Source: an uncultured Clostridia bacterium
Lineage (GTDB): Bacteria; Bacillota; Clostridia; TANB77; CAG-508
Direction of reading: 5' to 3'
Assembly: GCA_934133005.1 (NCBI GenBank)
Contig: CAKPAI010000001.1
Coordinates: 411,993-475,992, forward strand
DNA length: 64,000 nucleotides
Notes under the pieces: model-generated
Told to the model about the DNA's origin: nothing
Database searches by the model: none
Seen by the model: the letters and a program-made list of their open reading frames with translations, nothing else
Part shown: positions 45,506 to 53,874 of the stretch, piece after piece
How positions within the stretch are numbered: the first letter of the stretch is position 1
Layout of the letters: the number at the start of each line of letters is the position of its first letter
Program-made: the position numbers and the translations under genes

Positions 45506-47084
45506 ATTCAATTCCTAAATATTCATTGTATGAAACTTCTCTATCTATTACTTTATCATCTTTTATGTCAATTATTCTATTTGCTATAGTTTGCATTAAT
45601 TGGTGGTCATGAGATGTAAATATCATATTTCCTGTAAATCTTTCCATTCCCTCATTTAATGCAGTTATACTTTCCATATCTAAATGGTTAGTTGGTTCAT
45701 CAAAAATTAAGAAATTTGCTCCAGAAAGCATTAGCTTTGATAATACACATCTAACCTTCTCTCCTCCTGATAAAACATTAACTGGTTTTAGTGCTTCTTC
45801 TCCAGAAAATAACATTCTTCCTAAGAAGCTTCTTACATAAGTTTCATCAGGATCTTTTGAATATTGTCTTAGCCAATCTGTAATTGACAAATCTGACTCA
45901 AATAAATAATTATTATCTTTAGGAAAGTAACTACTTGTTATTGTTGTTCCCCAAGTAATTTTTCCAGCATCTGGTTGCATCTCTCCAGCTAATATTTGGA
46001 ATAATACAGTTTTTGCATTTTCATTATCTGCTATAACTGCAATTTTATCATTTGCTTTTACTGTAAATGATACATTACTTAATATTTTTTCTCCATTTAT
46101 AGTTTTAGATATATTTTCTACTTTTAAAATATCATTTCCTGGTAGTCTATCTGGTTTAAAATCTATGTATGGATATTTTCTGTTAGATGGAGTTATTTCA
46201 TCAAGTTGTATTTTTTCAAGTGATTTTTTTCTTGATGTTGCTTGTTTAGATTTTGATGCATTAGCACTAAATCTAGCAATAAAAGCTTGTAATTCTTTTA
46301 TTTTTTCTTCTTTCTTTTTATTTTGCTCTCTCATTTGTTTTTGTAATAATTGGCTAGATTCATACCAGAAGTCATAGTTTCCTGGATATACTTTAATTTT
46401 TCCAAAGTCTACATCACAAATATTTGTACATACTTTATTTAAGAAATATCTATCATGTGATACAACAATAACTGTATTTTCAAAATTAATTAAGAATTCT
46501 TCAAGCCATGCTATTGTTTTTAAATCCAAATCGTTTGTAGGCTCATCCAATAAAAGAATGTCTGGATTTCCAAATAAAGCTTGTGCTAAAAGAACTTTAA
46601 CTTTATCTTTATCTTCCAATTCTTTCATATATTTATAATGCTTTTCGCCTTCAATTCCTAAGTCATTTAATAAAATTCCTGCATCAGACTCTGCATTCCA
46701 ACCATCTAATTCTGCAAATCTTTCTTCTAATTTTGCAGCCTTCATTCCATCTTCTTCAGAAAAATCAGGTTTTGCATAAATTGCATTTTTTTCTTGCATT
46801 ATATCATATAATTCTTGATTTCCCATCATAACTGTATCTATAACAGTATTTTCTTCATATGCAAAGTGATTTTGCTTTAATATTGATAATCTTTCAGTTT
46901 TATCTTTTGTAACCTCTCCTTTACTTGGTTCAATTTCACCAGATAAAACTTTTAAGAAAGTAGATTTTCCTGCACCATTTGCTCCTATAATACCATAGCA
47001 ACAACCTTTATTAAATTTTATATTTACATCCTCAAATAAAGTTCTTTTTCCAAATCTAATTGTTACTCCATTTGCAATTAACAT
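45504..47084 (-). CDS. ABC-F family ATPase (YbiT/YdiF-like)
   Basis: 526 residues, two ABC domains without membrane segments. Domain 1: Walker A 'GANGAGKST', Walker B 'ILLLDEPTNDLDL'. Linker: a charged helical pair ('REQNKKKEEKIKELQAFIARFSANASKSKQ'). Domain 2: 'LSGGEKVRCVLSKLML' signature and 'FLIFDEPTNHLDMES'; its Walker A is degenerate ('IADNENAKTVL', no GK[ST]). ABC-F proteins act on the ribosome, some in translation stress, others in antibiotic resistance. The altered second Walker A is common in the YbiT subgroup. Drug resistance is not implied by the sequence. Confidence 0.9.
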   Translation of the reverse strand: MLIANGVTIRFGKRTLFEDVNIKFNKGCCYGIIGANGAGKSTFLKVLSGEIEPSKGEVTKDKTERLSILKQNHFAYEENTVIDTVMMGNQELYDIMQEKNAIYAKPDFSEEDGMKAAKLEERFAELDGWNAESDAGILLNDLGIEGEKHYKYMKELEDKDKVKVLLAQALFGNPDILLLDEPTNDLDLKTIAWLEEFLINFENTVIVVSHDRYFLNKVCTNICDVDFGKIKVYPGNYDFWYESSQLLQKQMREQNKKKEEKIKELQAFIARFSANASKSKQATSRKKSLEKIQLDEITPSNRKYPYIDFKPDRLPGNDILKVENISKTINGEKILSNVSFTVKANDKIAVIADNENAKTVLFQILAGEMQPDAGKITWGTTITSSYFPKDNNYLFESDLSITDWLRQYSKDPDETYVRSFLGRMLFSGEEALKPVNVLSGGEKVRCVLSKLMLSGANFLIFDEPTNHLDMESITALNEGMERFTGNMIFTSHDHQLMQTIANRIIDIKDDKVIDREVSYNEYLGIE

Positions 47085-47202
47085 ATTTATTCTTTTCCTT
47101 TCTTCAATATTTTTTATTCAAAAAATTCATCTTATTTATTATACCTTGTTTTTCCTTAATTATCAATATTTTCAAGCAATCTTTTTATTTTTATGTAACT
47201 CT

Positions 47203-48405
47203 CTATTTAAAGTACTGCACATAAAAAATCGTTTCATTTTCATTTGATTCAGCCCAAACTTTTCCATTATTTTTTTCAATTATTGCTTTTGATAATGCAA
47301 GACCAATTCCAATACTATCATTTTTTGAATTTTTACCTTTATAAAATCTTTCAAAAATATGATTTAAATCTTTTTTATTTATTTCTTTTCCATAATCTTT
47401 TATTTTAATTAAATAATAAATTTTATTATTTTCAACATTAATATTTATTTTATTATTTTCTTCTGAATATTCAACACAATTTTTTATTATATTTGTTAAA
47501 GATTCTATTTGCCATTTTTTATCACAAATTAAATTTAAATTATTTTCGCAATTAAAAATTATTTTTATATTTTTTAAATCACATAAAACAGAAACATTTT
47601 TTATTGCTTCATTAATTATTTGCTTTAAATCATTTTCTTCATTATTAAACTTTACTGTGTTTGTATCAAATTTAGAAAGCTTTAAAAGAGCTTGTATTAA
47701 AAAGTTTATATTGTTTGTTTCTCGCTTGATGTCCGTAATAAAATCAAGTTTGGTCTCATCATCCATTTCTGGGTTATCAAGTATATTGTCTAGCATTATG
47801 TTAATTGAAGTAAGTGGTGTTTTTAGTTGGTGAGATATATCTTCTAATGAAGATTTTAAATTTATTTTATCATTATATGAATTTTCAGCTTGCTCTTTTA
47901 GCATTATTGTTGTTTTATATAATTCATTTTTTAAAATAGATAAATTTCCTTCTTCATTTTCTTCAATATTAATTTCATAATTTTTATTATTTATTTTTTC
48001 TAAATCTTTTATTATTTTATTTATTCTATTTTTTTCTTTAAAATAATAAATTAAAAATATTATTATTAAATTAAAAATAAATAAAATAATTAATAAATTA
48101 TTTATTATTAATGTTTTTTTATATTCTTTTTCACTATTTAAATCAAAAAATTCATTTTCTAAATTAATTCCATATTCTTTTAATATATTTTCATCATTAT
48201 TATTTTTATTATTTAATATTAAAATAATATCTTCTTTTTTTAATTCTGGATATTTATTATTTAATTCATAAATAATATTATTTATTTTTTTATTATAATT
48301 TATTTTATATTTATTATTTAAAAAAATATATAAAGAATTATTTAATAAAAAAAATAATAAAATAATACTAAATAATATTATAATTAATTTTTTATTTTTC
48401 ATCAA
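47203..48405 (-). CDS. Sensor histidine kinase (two membrane helices)
   Basis: 400 residues: helix 1 (about 7-28), an outer loop of about 70 residues very rich in Asn and Lys, helix 2 (about 97-117), a dimerisation domain with the phosphorylated His in 'DISHQLKTPLTSINI' (about 191), and an ATPase domain ('NIIKNCVEYSEE', 'IKDYGKEINKKDLNHIFERFYK', 'IGIGLALSKAIIEKNNG'). The start overlaps the end of the regulator gene by 14 bases. The first 400 bases are extremely A+T-rich. It belongs to the VanS-like group that often serves ABC transporters like the one upstream. Confidence 0.9.
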   Translation of the reverse strand: MMKNKKLIIILFSIILLFFLLNNSLYIFLNNKYKINYNKKINNIIYELNNKYPELKKEDIILILNNKNNNDENILKEYGINLENEFFDLNSEKEYKKTLIINNLLIILFIFNLIIIFLIYYFKEKNRINKIIKDLEKINNKNYEINIEENEEGNLSILKNELYKTTIMLKEQAENSYNDKINLKSSLEDISHQLKTPLTSINIMLDNILDNPEMDDETKLDFITDIKRETNNINFLIQALLKLSKFDTNTVKFNNEENDLKQIINEAIKNVSVLCDLKNIKIIFNCENNLNLICDKKWQIESLTNIIKNCVEYSEENNKININVENNKIYYLIKIKDYGKEINKKDLNHIFERFYKGKNSKNDSIGIGLALSKAIIEKNNGKVWAESNENETIFYVQYFK

Positions 48406-49051
48406 TTCTATATCCTATTCCCTTTACTGTAATAATTATATCATTTCCAATTTTTTCTCTAATTCTTTTTAAATAAACTGTAATTGTATTATCATTAACA
48501 TCATTTCCTGTCCAATTCCATATACACTCAATTAAATATTCACGAGTAACAACTTTATTTAAATTTTCAAATAATAAATTTAATATTTTTATTTCTAAAC
48601 TGGTCATATTTATTTTTTCATTATTTTTATATATTTCCATTTTATCAAAATTAAATTTAATATCTTTAATATTTATTTCATTATTTTTTTCTCTTAAAAT
48701 AATTCTATTTATTCTTGCAATTAATTCTCTTGTAGAAAATGGTTTTGTTATATAATCTTCAGCTCCTAATTCAAAACCTTTTACAATATCATCTTCTGTA
48801 TCTTTGGCAGTTAAAAATATTGTTGGTATTTTTTTATTCTTAATAACATTTTTATAAAAGTCAAAACCATTTCCATCTGGAAGTGATATATCTAAAATTA
48901 TAATATTTACTTTTGTACTCTCTAAATATTTTTTAGCCTTTTCTATTGAACTACAACTAGCATACAAAAATTTATTTTGTTCAAAAGCATATTCCAATCC
49001 TTTAGTTATTGTTTGGTTGTCTTCTACTAATAGTATGTTAATTTTTCTCAT
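48392..49051 (-). CDS. OmpR-family response regulator
   Basis: 219 residues: a receiver domain with D11/E10 acidic pair ('LLVEDNQ'), phospho-accepting D54 ('IIILDISLPDG'), T82 ('FLTAKD') and K104 ('YITKPF'), then a winged-helix effector ('MTSLEIKILNLLFENLNKVVTREYLIECIW', 'ITVYLKRIREKIG'). First gene of the regulator-kinase pair. A TATAAT box with extended TG lies at the end of the terminator of the ABC operon upstream. The likely target is the ABC operon at 52478, which carries paired direct repeats at its promoter. Confidence 0.93.
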   Translation of the reverse strand: MRKINILLVEDNQTITKGLEYAFEQNKFLYASCSSIEKAKKYLESTKVNIIILDISLPDGNGFDFYKNVIKNKKIPTIFLTAKDTEDDIVKGFELGAEDYITKPFSTRELIARINRIILREKNNEINIKDIKFNFDKMEIYKNNEKINMTSLEIKILNLLFENLNKVVTREYLIECIWNWTGNDVNDNTITVYLKRIREKIGNDIIITVKGIGYRIDEK

Positions 49052-49105
49052 CCCCTTATTTACATAATTTATACTTTTTCTTTATTAAGCACCTTGATTA
49101 TAGCA

Positions 49106-49133
49106 TAAAATTGGGGACAAATCCATTGTCCCC
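49106..49133 (-). terminator. Terminator of the FtsX-type ABC operon
   Basis: Perfect GGGGACA/TGTCCCC stem (49113-49133), followed on the minus strand by AATTTTAT. Confidence 0.65.
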
Positions 49134-49139
49134 GTAGTT

Positions 49140-51803
49140 TTATATATTTTCATTTCTTATTGTTTCTATAATGTTTTTATTCTTAGCTTTGTTTACCGAG
49201 TAAACCATCAATGTAAATATTAAAACGAATACAACAGCTATACTTACAGCAATTCCTTTTATAGGTAAAGCATATTTAAATATTTGCATATTTGTCATTG
49301 CCAAATAAATTAGGTATGATATTCCAATTCCTATTGGCAAGCCTATTAATAATGATTTAAAGCAATAAAAGAAACTTTCTGAAAATATCATTTTATAAAA
49401 TTCTTTGCTTGTCATTCCAACACTTTTTAATGTTGCAAATTCTCTTGATCTTAATTCCATATTAGTTGTAATTGTATTGAATATATTTGTTATTCCAATT
49501 AATGCAATTACGATTATAAATCCATAAGCAAATATTGAGATTAGAATAAATAATGAATTTATTTGGCTCATTTGAGCATCAATATTTGTTAAATTATACG
49601 TACTATCTTCATTATTTATTTTCTCTATTTCATCTTGAACTTTATCAGCATTATCAACTTGTAAATAGCACTTAATTCCGTTTGTTTTGTATAGTGTTTC
49701 TATTTTTTCATCACTTACTACCATTATTGGCATACTATAGTAATTTTCATATCCAAATGGTCTTTTGTCAGTTACTTTTATAACTTCAATTTCCTTTTTC
49801 TCTTCTTCATTTGGCATTTCTCCGATTATTTTGTCACCATCTTTACATTTAAGCATCTCATAAGTAACTTTTTTATTATCCCCATTTTCTCCAATTACAT
49901 CTGAGACACAGTTATTTATTAAAATTGCTTTATCTTTTGTATCATTATAATTTAAATTAAGCTCTTTTAAGTATCTTGCATATTCTTCTTCACCTAAAGA
50001 AACTATCATTATAGATCCTGCATCTTCATTTGAAATAGCTTCATATTTTATTCTATCTTCTGTTGATTTTACATTATCCGGACTTATATATCTTGTTTTA
50101 CTAATAGTTTTTCTTTTTATTCCATCTATTCTAAGAATATTATTTATAATTTCATTATTTTTATTTTCATCTCCAGAAAATGTTTGATAATAAATGTTAT
50201 AATTATATTCTCCGTATTCAAGTTTTACCATTTTAAATATAGTATTTATAAAATATGATAATGCTACATAAACAGATACACACATTATTATAGAAATTAC
50301 TGTTGTTCTATATTTTTTCTTATTTCTTTTCATATTCTTATATGAAATAGTTCCACCTATACCAAACATTTTACTAACTATTTTAGGTGTTTTTAACTTT
50401 TTAGCTTTTATTTTTATATCTTCGTTGTTTCTAATAGCATTTATAGGAGACACTTTAGATGCCATTTTAGCACTTCTTTTTGCAGATAAGTATATTGTCA
50501 AGCTACTTAATAATATAGACACTAAAATTGCACCAATAGAAACTTTAAATATTAAAAATCCTTCCATTACAAATGCTGAACCTAATAATACATTTGTAAC
50601 TTTTATTAATATGTATGATGCTAAAATTCCACATACTATACCAATAGGAATTCCTATACAACCTAAAATAAATGCTTCATATAATACATTTTTTCTAATT
50701 TGTTTGCTTGTCGCTCCTACGCTTGCAAGCATTCCATATTGTCTTATTTTTTCAGTTATTGAAATATTAAAGCTATTTTTTATGCAGAAAACTGATGTAA
50801 ATATAATAATTGCCGTTACTATAATCGCTAACATATATATTGCTTTCATTGCACCATCGCTAGCATTCATAGTTTCTAATGCGATTAAATATTGATTTGA
50901 ATTTACGTCAAACTTTGCATTTGCTAATTGTTCTGTTATTTCATTTAATTCACTTGTTGACAAATTTGCATTTGTGCATAACTCTTCAAATAAATTTGCA
51001 TCGACATTTAAAATATTAGCAGTTATTTTATATTGATCTTTTAATGCCTTTTTTGTATATCTAACATATACTGTATATTCTTCATCTTCTTTTTTATCAC
51101 TTAGATATGTTATAAAAGTATAGCCTGGTGCAGAATAATTTTCAATTGAAGGCCTTTCAATTATTCCTACAACCGTATATGTTTTTTGGGTTGTATTTAC
51201 TATTTCTTCTGTTTTTTCTTCCCTATTTTCTTTTTCAATTCCTTCTCCATAAAGAACTATTGAATTTTCATCTTCTTTAGTTACATAAGGATTATTTTGC
51301 GTAAGCTTTTCGCCATCACTTACTCTTGTTCCTACATCTAAAGTTATAGTTTGACCAACCTTTAGCTCAACTCTTCCATTTGTTTTTAAATGTCTTGGAA
51401 TTACTATCTCATCAGAATTTGTTGGAAATCTTCCTTCTACAAGTTTTAGTCCGGTATTTTCTAATGCACTTTGGTCCATCTCCATAATGTATGCATAAGG
51501 CTTATATTCGTTTTGGCTACCTTCTATCTTTGCATATCCAACTTCTTTTGATACAGAACATTGTTCTATTACTCTATTATTTTCAAATATAGATAAATCA
51601 TCACTAGATGCTTTGCTAAAAGTATAATGGTAATTTCCAGAGGACTTCCTTTCATAAGCAATCATACTTTCCTTAAAGCTTACTACCATTGAAGCAACAG
51701 CTGTAATCAGTGCAACTGACAATATAATTCCTATTACAGTAACTATTGAACGCTTTTTATTTAACTCTAAATTTTTTACGGTTAATTTATTAAGAAGATT
51801 CAT
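49140..51803 (-). CDS. Large FtsX-family ABC permease
   Basis: 887 residues with a MacB-like N-terminal helix and outer domain (about 20-300), three membrane helices with the first FtsX domain (about 320-440), a further helix near 490, a second large outer domain (about 515-745) and a final FtsX domain (about 755-870, 'ITTNMELRSREFATLKSVGMTSKEF'). This is the arrangement of large peptide- or lantibiotic-responsive exporters rather than the shorter BceB type. It starts three bases after its ATPase gene. Cargo unknown; antimicrobial-peptide defence is an inference from the linked kinase/regulator pair. Confidence 0.88.
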   Translation of the reverse strand: MNLLNKLTVKNLELNKKRSIVTVIGIILSVALITAVASMVVSFKESMIAYERKSSGNYHYTFSKASSDDLSIFENNRVIEQCSVSKEVGYAKIEGSQNEYKPYAYIMEMDQSALENTGLKLVEGRFPTNSDEIVIPRHLKTNGRVELKVGQTITLDVGTRVSDGEKLTQNNPYVTKEDENSIVLYGEGIEKENREEKTEEIVNTTQKTYTVVGIIERPSIENYSAPGYTFITYLSDKKEDEEYTVYVRYTKKALKDQYKITANILNVDANLFEELCTNANLSTSELNEITEQLANAKFDVNSNQYLIALETMNASDGAMKAIYMLAIIVTAIIIFTSVFCIKNSFNISITEKIRQYGMLASVGATSKQIRKNVLYEAFILGCIGIPIGIVCGILASYILIKVTNVLLGSAFVMEGFLIFKVSIGAILVSILLSSLTIYLSAKRSAKMASKVSPINAIRNNEDIKIKAKKLKTPKIVSKMFGIGGTISYKNMKRNKKKYRTTVISIIMCVSVYVALSYFINTIFKMVKLEYGEYNYNIYYQTFSGDENKNNEIINNILRIDGIKRKTISKTRYISPDNVKSTEDRIKYEAISNEDAGSIMIVSLGEEEYARYLKELNLNYNDTKDKAILINNCVSDVIGENGDNKKVTYEMLKCKDGDKIIGEMPNEEEKKEIEVIKVTDKRPFGYENYYSMPIMVVSDEKIETLYKTNGIKCYLQVDNADKVQDEIEKINNEDSTYNLTNIDAQMSQINSLFILISIFAYGFIIVIALIGITNIFNTITTNMELRSREFATLKSVGMTSKEFYKMIFSESFFYCFKSLLIGLPIGIGISYLIYLAMTNMQIFKYALPIKGIAVSIAVVFVLIFTLMVYSVNKAKNKNIIETIRNENI

Positions 51804-51806
51804 CTT

Positions 51807-52478
51807 TTACACCTCCTTAACAATTTTTCCGTCTTCGATTTTTATTATTCTGTCTGCACATTTAGCAATTTCTAAATTGTGAGTTATCATTATTATTGTT
51901 TGTTTTAAGTCTTTATTTGATTTTCTTAGTAACTCTACTATTTCCTCGCTAGCCTTTGAATCCAAGTTTCCCGTAGGCTCATCAGCTAGAATTATAGATG
52001 GTCTTGTAATTAATGCTCTTCCGATAGATGTTCTTTGTTGTTGTCCTCCAGATAATTCATTTGGAAGATGATTTTTTCTTTGCTCTAGTCCTAATCGTTT
52101 TAGCATTTCGTCCATATCCGTTTTATCAACTTTTCGTCCGTCTAATTCGACCGGCAAAGCAATATTTTCTTCAACATTTAATATAGGTATCAAATTGTAA
52201 AATTGATATATTAATCCAATTTGTCTTCTTCTAAATATTGCAAGTTTATCATCAGACATTTCATAAATGTTTGTACCATTTATAAATACTTTTCCACTAG
52301 TTGGTCTATCTACACCTCCAATTAAATGTAATAATGTAGATTTTCCAGAGCCACTTGCTCCAACTATTGCTATAAATTCTCCTTTATTAACACTAAATGA
52401 AACATTATCTAACGCAACTACTTTTGTAGTATCTTTTCCATAGATTTTTGTTAAATTTTCTACCTTTAAAATTTCCAT
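51807..52478 (-). CDS. ABC transporter ATP-binding protein (MacB/LolD/BceA type)
   Basis: 223 residues: Walker A 'GASGSGKST' (about 40-48), Q-loop 'IGLIYQFYNLIP', signature 'NELSGGQQQRTSIGRAL', Walker B 'SIILADEPTGNLDS', H-loop 'MITHN'. The length and 'EPTGNLDSKASEE' assign it to the MacB/LolD/BceA group that works with FtsX permeases. First gene of the two-gene operon. AAGGAG precedes the ATG. Confidence 0.93.
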   Translation of the reverse strand: MEILKVENLTKIYGKDTTKVVALDNVSFSVNKGEFIAIVGASGSGKSTLLHLIGGVDRPTSGKVFINGTNIYEMSDDKLAIFRRRQIGLIYQFYNLIPILNVEENIALPVELDGRKVDKTDMDEMLKRLGLEQRKNHLPNELSGGQQQRTSIGRALITRPSIILADEPTGNLDSKASEEIVELLRKSNKDLKQTIIMITHNLEIAKCADRIIKIEDGKIVKEV

Positions 52479-52507
52479 ACGAAAACTCCTTTCTTATTTT
52501 CAAATGG

Positions 52508-52541
52508 ATTATAACATGCACAAAGTGACAAGTAAGTGACA
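52508..52541 (-). promoter_or_regulatory. Promoter of the ABC operon with two direct repeats 11 bp apart
   Basis: Minus strand: TGTCACTT (52541-52534), three bases, TGTCACTT (52530-52523), nine bases, TATAAT (52513-52508). The repeats cover the -35 area, where no TTGACA-like box is present. Spacing of one helical turn is the usual layout for OmpR-family activators. Confidence 0.65.
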
Positions 52542-52546
52542 TTTAT

Positions 52547-52578
52547 AAAAAAAAAGTAGATATTATAAAATACCTACC
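52547..52578 (-). terminator. Terminator of tRNA-Lys(CTT)
   Basis: GTAGGTATT/AATATCTAC stem (one mismatch), then nine T's on the minus strand. Confidence 0.7.
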
Positions 52579-52588
52579 CTTTATTGTT

Positions 52589-52664
52589 TGGTGCACCACC
52601 GGGGAGTCGAACCCCGGACCTTCTGATTAAGAGTCAGCTGCTCTACCAACTGAGCTAGTGGTGC
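52589..52664 (-). tRNA. tRNA-Lys (CTT)
   Basis: Cloverleaf with acceptor GCACCAC/GTGGTGC, anticodon CTT in loop CTCTTAA, encoded CCA. Position 27-43 is a G-A mismatch. Confidence 0.93.
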
Positions 52665-52679
52665 TTATGAACATTATTT

Positions 52680-52708
52680 ATTATAATACTTAATCTTTAT
52701 TGTGTCAA
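52680..52708 (-). promoter_or_regulatory. Consensus promoter of tRNA-Lys(CTT)
   Basis: Minus strand TTGACA (52708-52703), 17 bases, TATAAT (52685-52680): exact consensus. Confidence 0.85.
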
Positions 52709-52740
52709 GCTTTTAGTTTATATTTTATGAATAACTTTTG

Positions 52741-52782
52741 TAAAAAGCAAGAAAGGCGCCATTTCTGGCACCTCCCTTGCTT
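52741..52782 (-). terminator. Terminator of the VWA-protein gene
   Basis: Two-part stem: AAGCAAG/CTTGCTT outside and GGCGCCA/TGGCACC inside (one G-T pair), followed by CTTTTTAC on the minus strand. A second hairpin ATGCTAGT/ACTAGCAT (52787-52808) lies between it and the stop codon. Confidence 0.75.
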
Positions 52783-52815
52783 TCCGATGCTAGTCTGCAC
52801 ACTAGCATTTACTGT

Positions 52816-53754
52816 TTAGAAGCCTTCAACTCTCGCATTCGGATAGGCATTTGAGATAACCTCATAAACTCCTCTTACCGAAGCTTTGTCATATCCGGGG
52901 TAATACACAATCGTAATTACCCCACAGAAATCCAAGTTTTGTTCAATATTGTTTTCACAATTATCACCTAAATCGGTTAAAAGATAGATGTGGGAGTTGC
53001 CTGCAGTAACAGTTTTATTCAAACTGTTCATTATGTCAGTTCCGCCCCCAATTGCATACCGCCATTCCCCTTCATCAGGAGAATATTCAACAATATCTTC
53101 ACCAAACACGTACTTTTTTCCACTCATATCATTGAGTCTATTTAATACGTTTTCCTGAAAAGAGTACATGCTACCTGAAAAATCAGCAACGATCACGGAT
53201 TCCCTCGGAATTTCTTCGTCTTTCTCGATTTCATCTTGTAGAGTTTCAGCGATCTTCTTCGCTTCTTTTTGACGTTCCGTATCAAACACGCTAACGTCTT
53301 CTTCTGTTATTGGTTTGATTTCGTATTTAGTCTCATCAGCCAAGAAAACATCTGTCTCTTTTACCCAACCGAGCCGGTAGCCACCAGCAGCATCCGTAGT
53401 TGTAACATGAAACATCAGATTGTACGCTTCTTCATCTTCTGGAATTTCAAAGTTTTCACAATCATTTGAAAAATGTGACTCTACTACGTTTCCAAAAATG
53501 TCCAATAGAGAAAAACCGTTTACTCGAACATCAAGGTCTCCCTCTTCGTTCGTTTTCGTATACAAGTTTTTCTGGCTTACAGTATTGTGCTTGCCAGTTC
53601 CCATACCTTGAGAACTCTCCCAATAAACAGTTCCTTCCGGAATAGTATACTGGTTCTTTCTGTTGTCAATTTCTTCCGCCTTAGCAGAAAAGCTAAACAA
53701 CATAAGTGAGCTAAGAACTACCACCAAAGAAAATAGCTTCCGAATTCCTGCCAT
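52816..53754 (-). CDS. Secreted VWA-domain protein, G+C-richer than its surroundings
   Basis: 312 residues: a signal peptide (MAGIRKLFS..., ending SAKA-EE), an N-terminal beta-rich region (about 35-145) and a C-terminal von Willebrand A-like domain with the metal-site motifs 'VADFSGSMYSF' (D-x-S-x-S type), 'GGGTDIMNSL' and 'LLTDLGDNCEN'. The metal site looks complete, so binding of a partner through a divalent ion is plausible. No anchor follows, so the protein is probably released. Codon use is clearly richer in G and C than in the neighbours. It has its own promoter, leader hairpin and terminator. I do not recognise the N-terminal region. Confidence 0.75.
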   Translation of the reverse strand: MAGIRKLFSLVVVLSSLMLFSFSAKAEEIDNRKNQYTIPEGTVYWESSQGMGTGKHNTVSQKNLYTKTNEEGDLDVRVNGFSLLDIFGNVVESHFSNDCENFEIPEDEEAYNLMFHVTTTDAAGGYRLGWVKETDVFLADETKYEIKPITEEDVSVFDTERQKEAKKIAETLQDEIEKDEEIPRESVIVADFSGSMYSFQENVLNRLNDMSGKKYVFGEDIVEYSPDEGEWRYAIGGGTDIMNSLNKTVTAGNSHIYLLTDLGDNCENNIEQNLDFCGVITIVYYPGYDKASVRGVYEVISNAYPNARVEGF

Positions 53755-53789
53755 GTATTATGGCCTCCTTACTTTTTCCAAATTGGAAT

Positions 53790-53866
53790 CTTATAAAAGT
53801 ACCCTTGTGCAGAGGATACTTTATAAGAACTATATTCATTTTATCATCTTTTCCACATTATGTCAA
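53790..53866 (-). promoter_or_regulatory. Promoter and leader hairpin of the VWA-protein gene
   Basis: Minus strand TTGACA (53866-53861), 17 bases, TAAAAT (53843-53838). The leader then folds CTTATAAAGTATCC (53827-53814) against GGGTACTTTTATAAG (53804-53790) with one bulged A and one mismatch. GGAGG follows before the ATG. Confidence 0.65.
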
Positions 53867-53874
53867 ATTGATTG

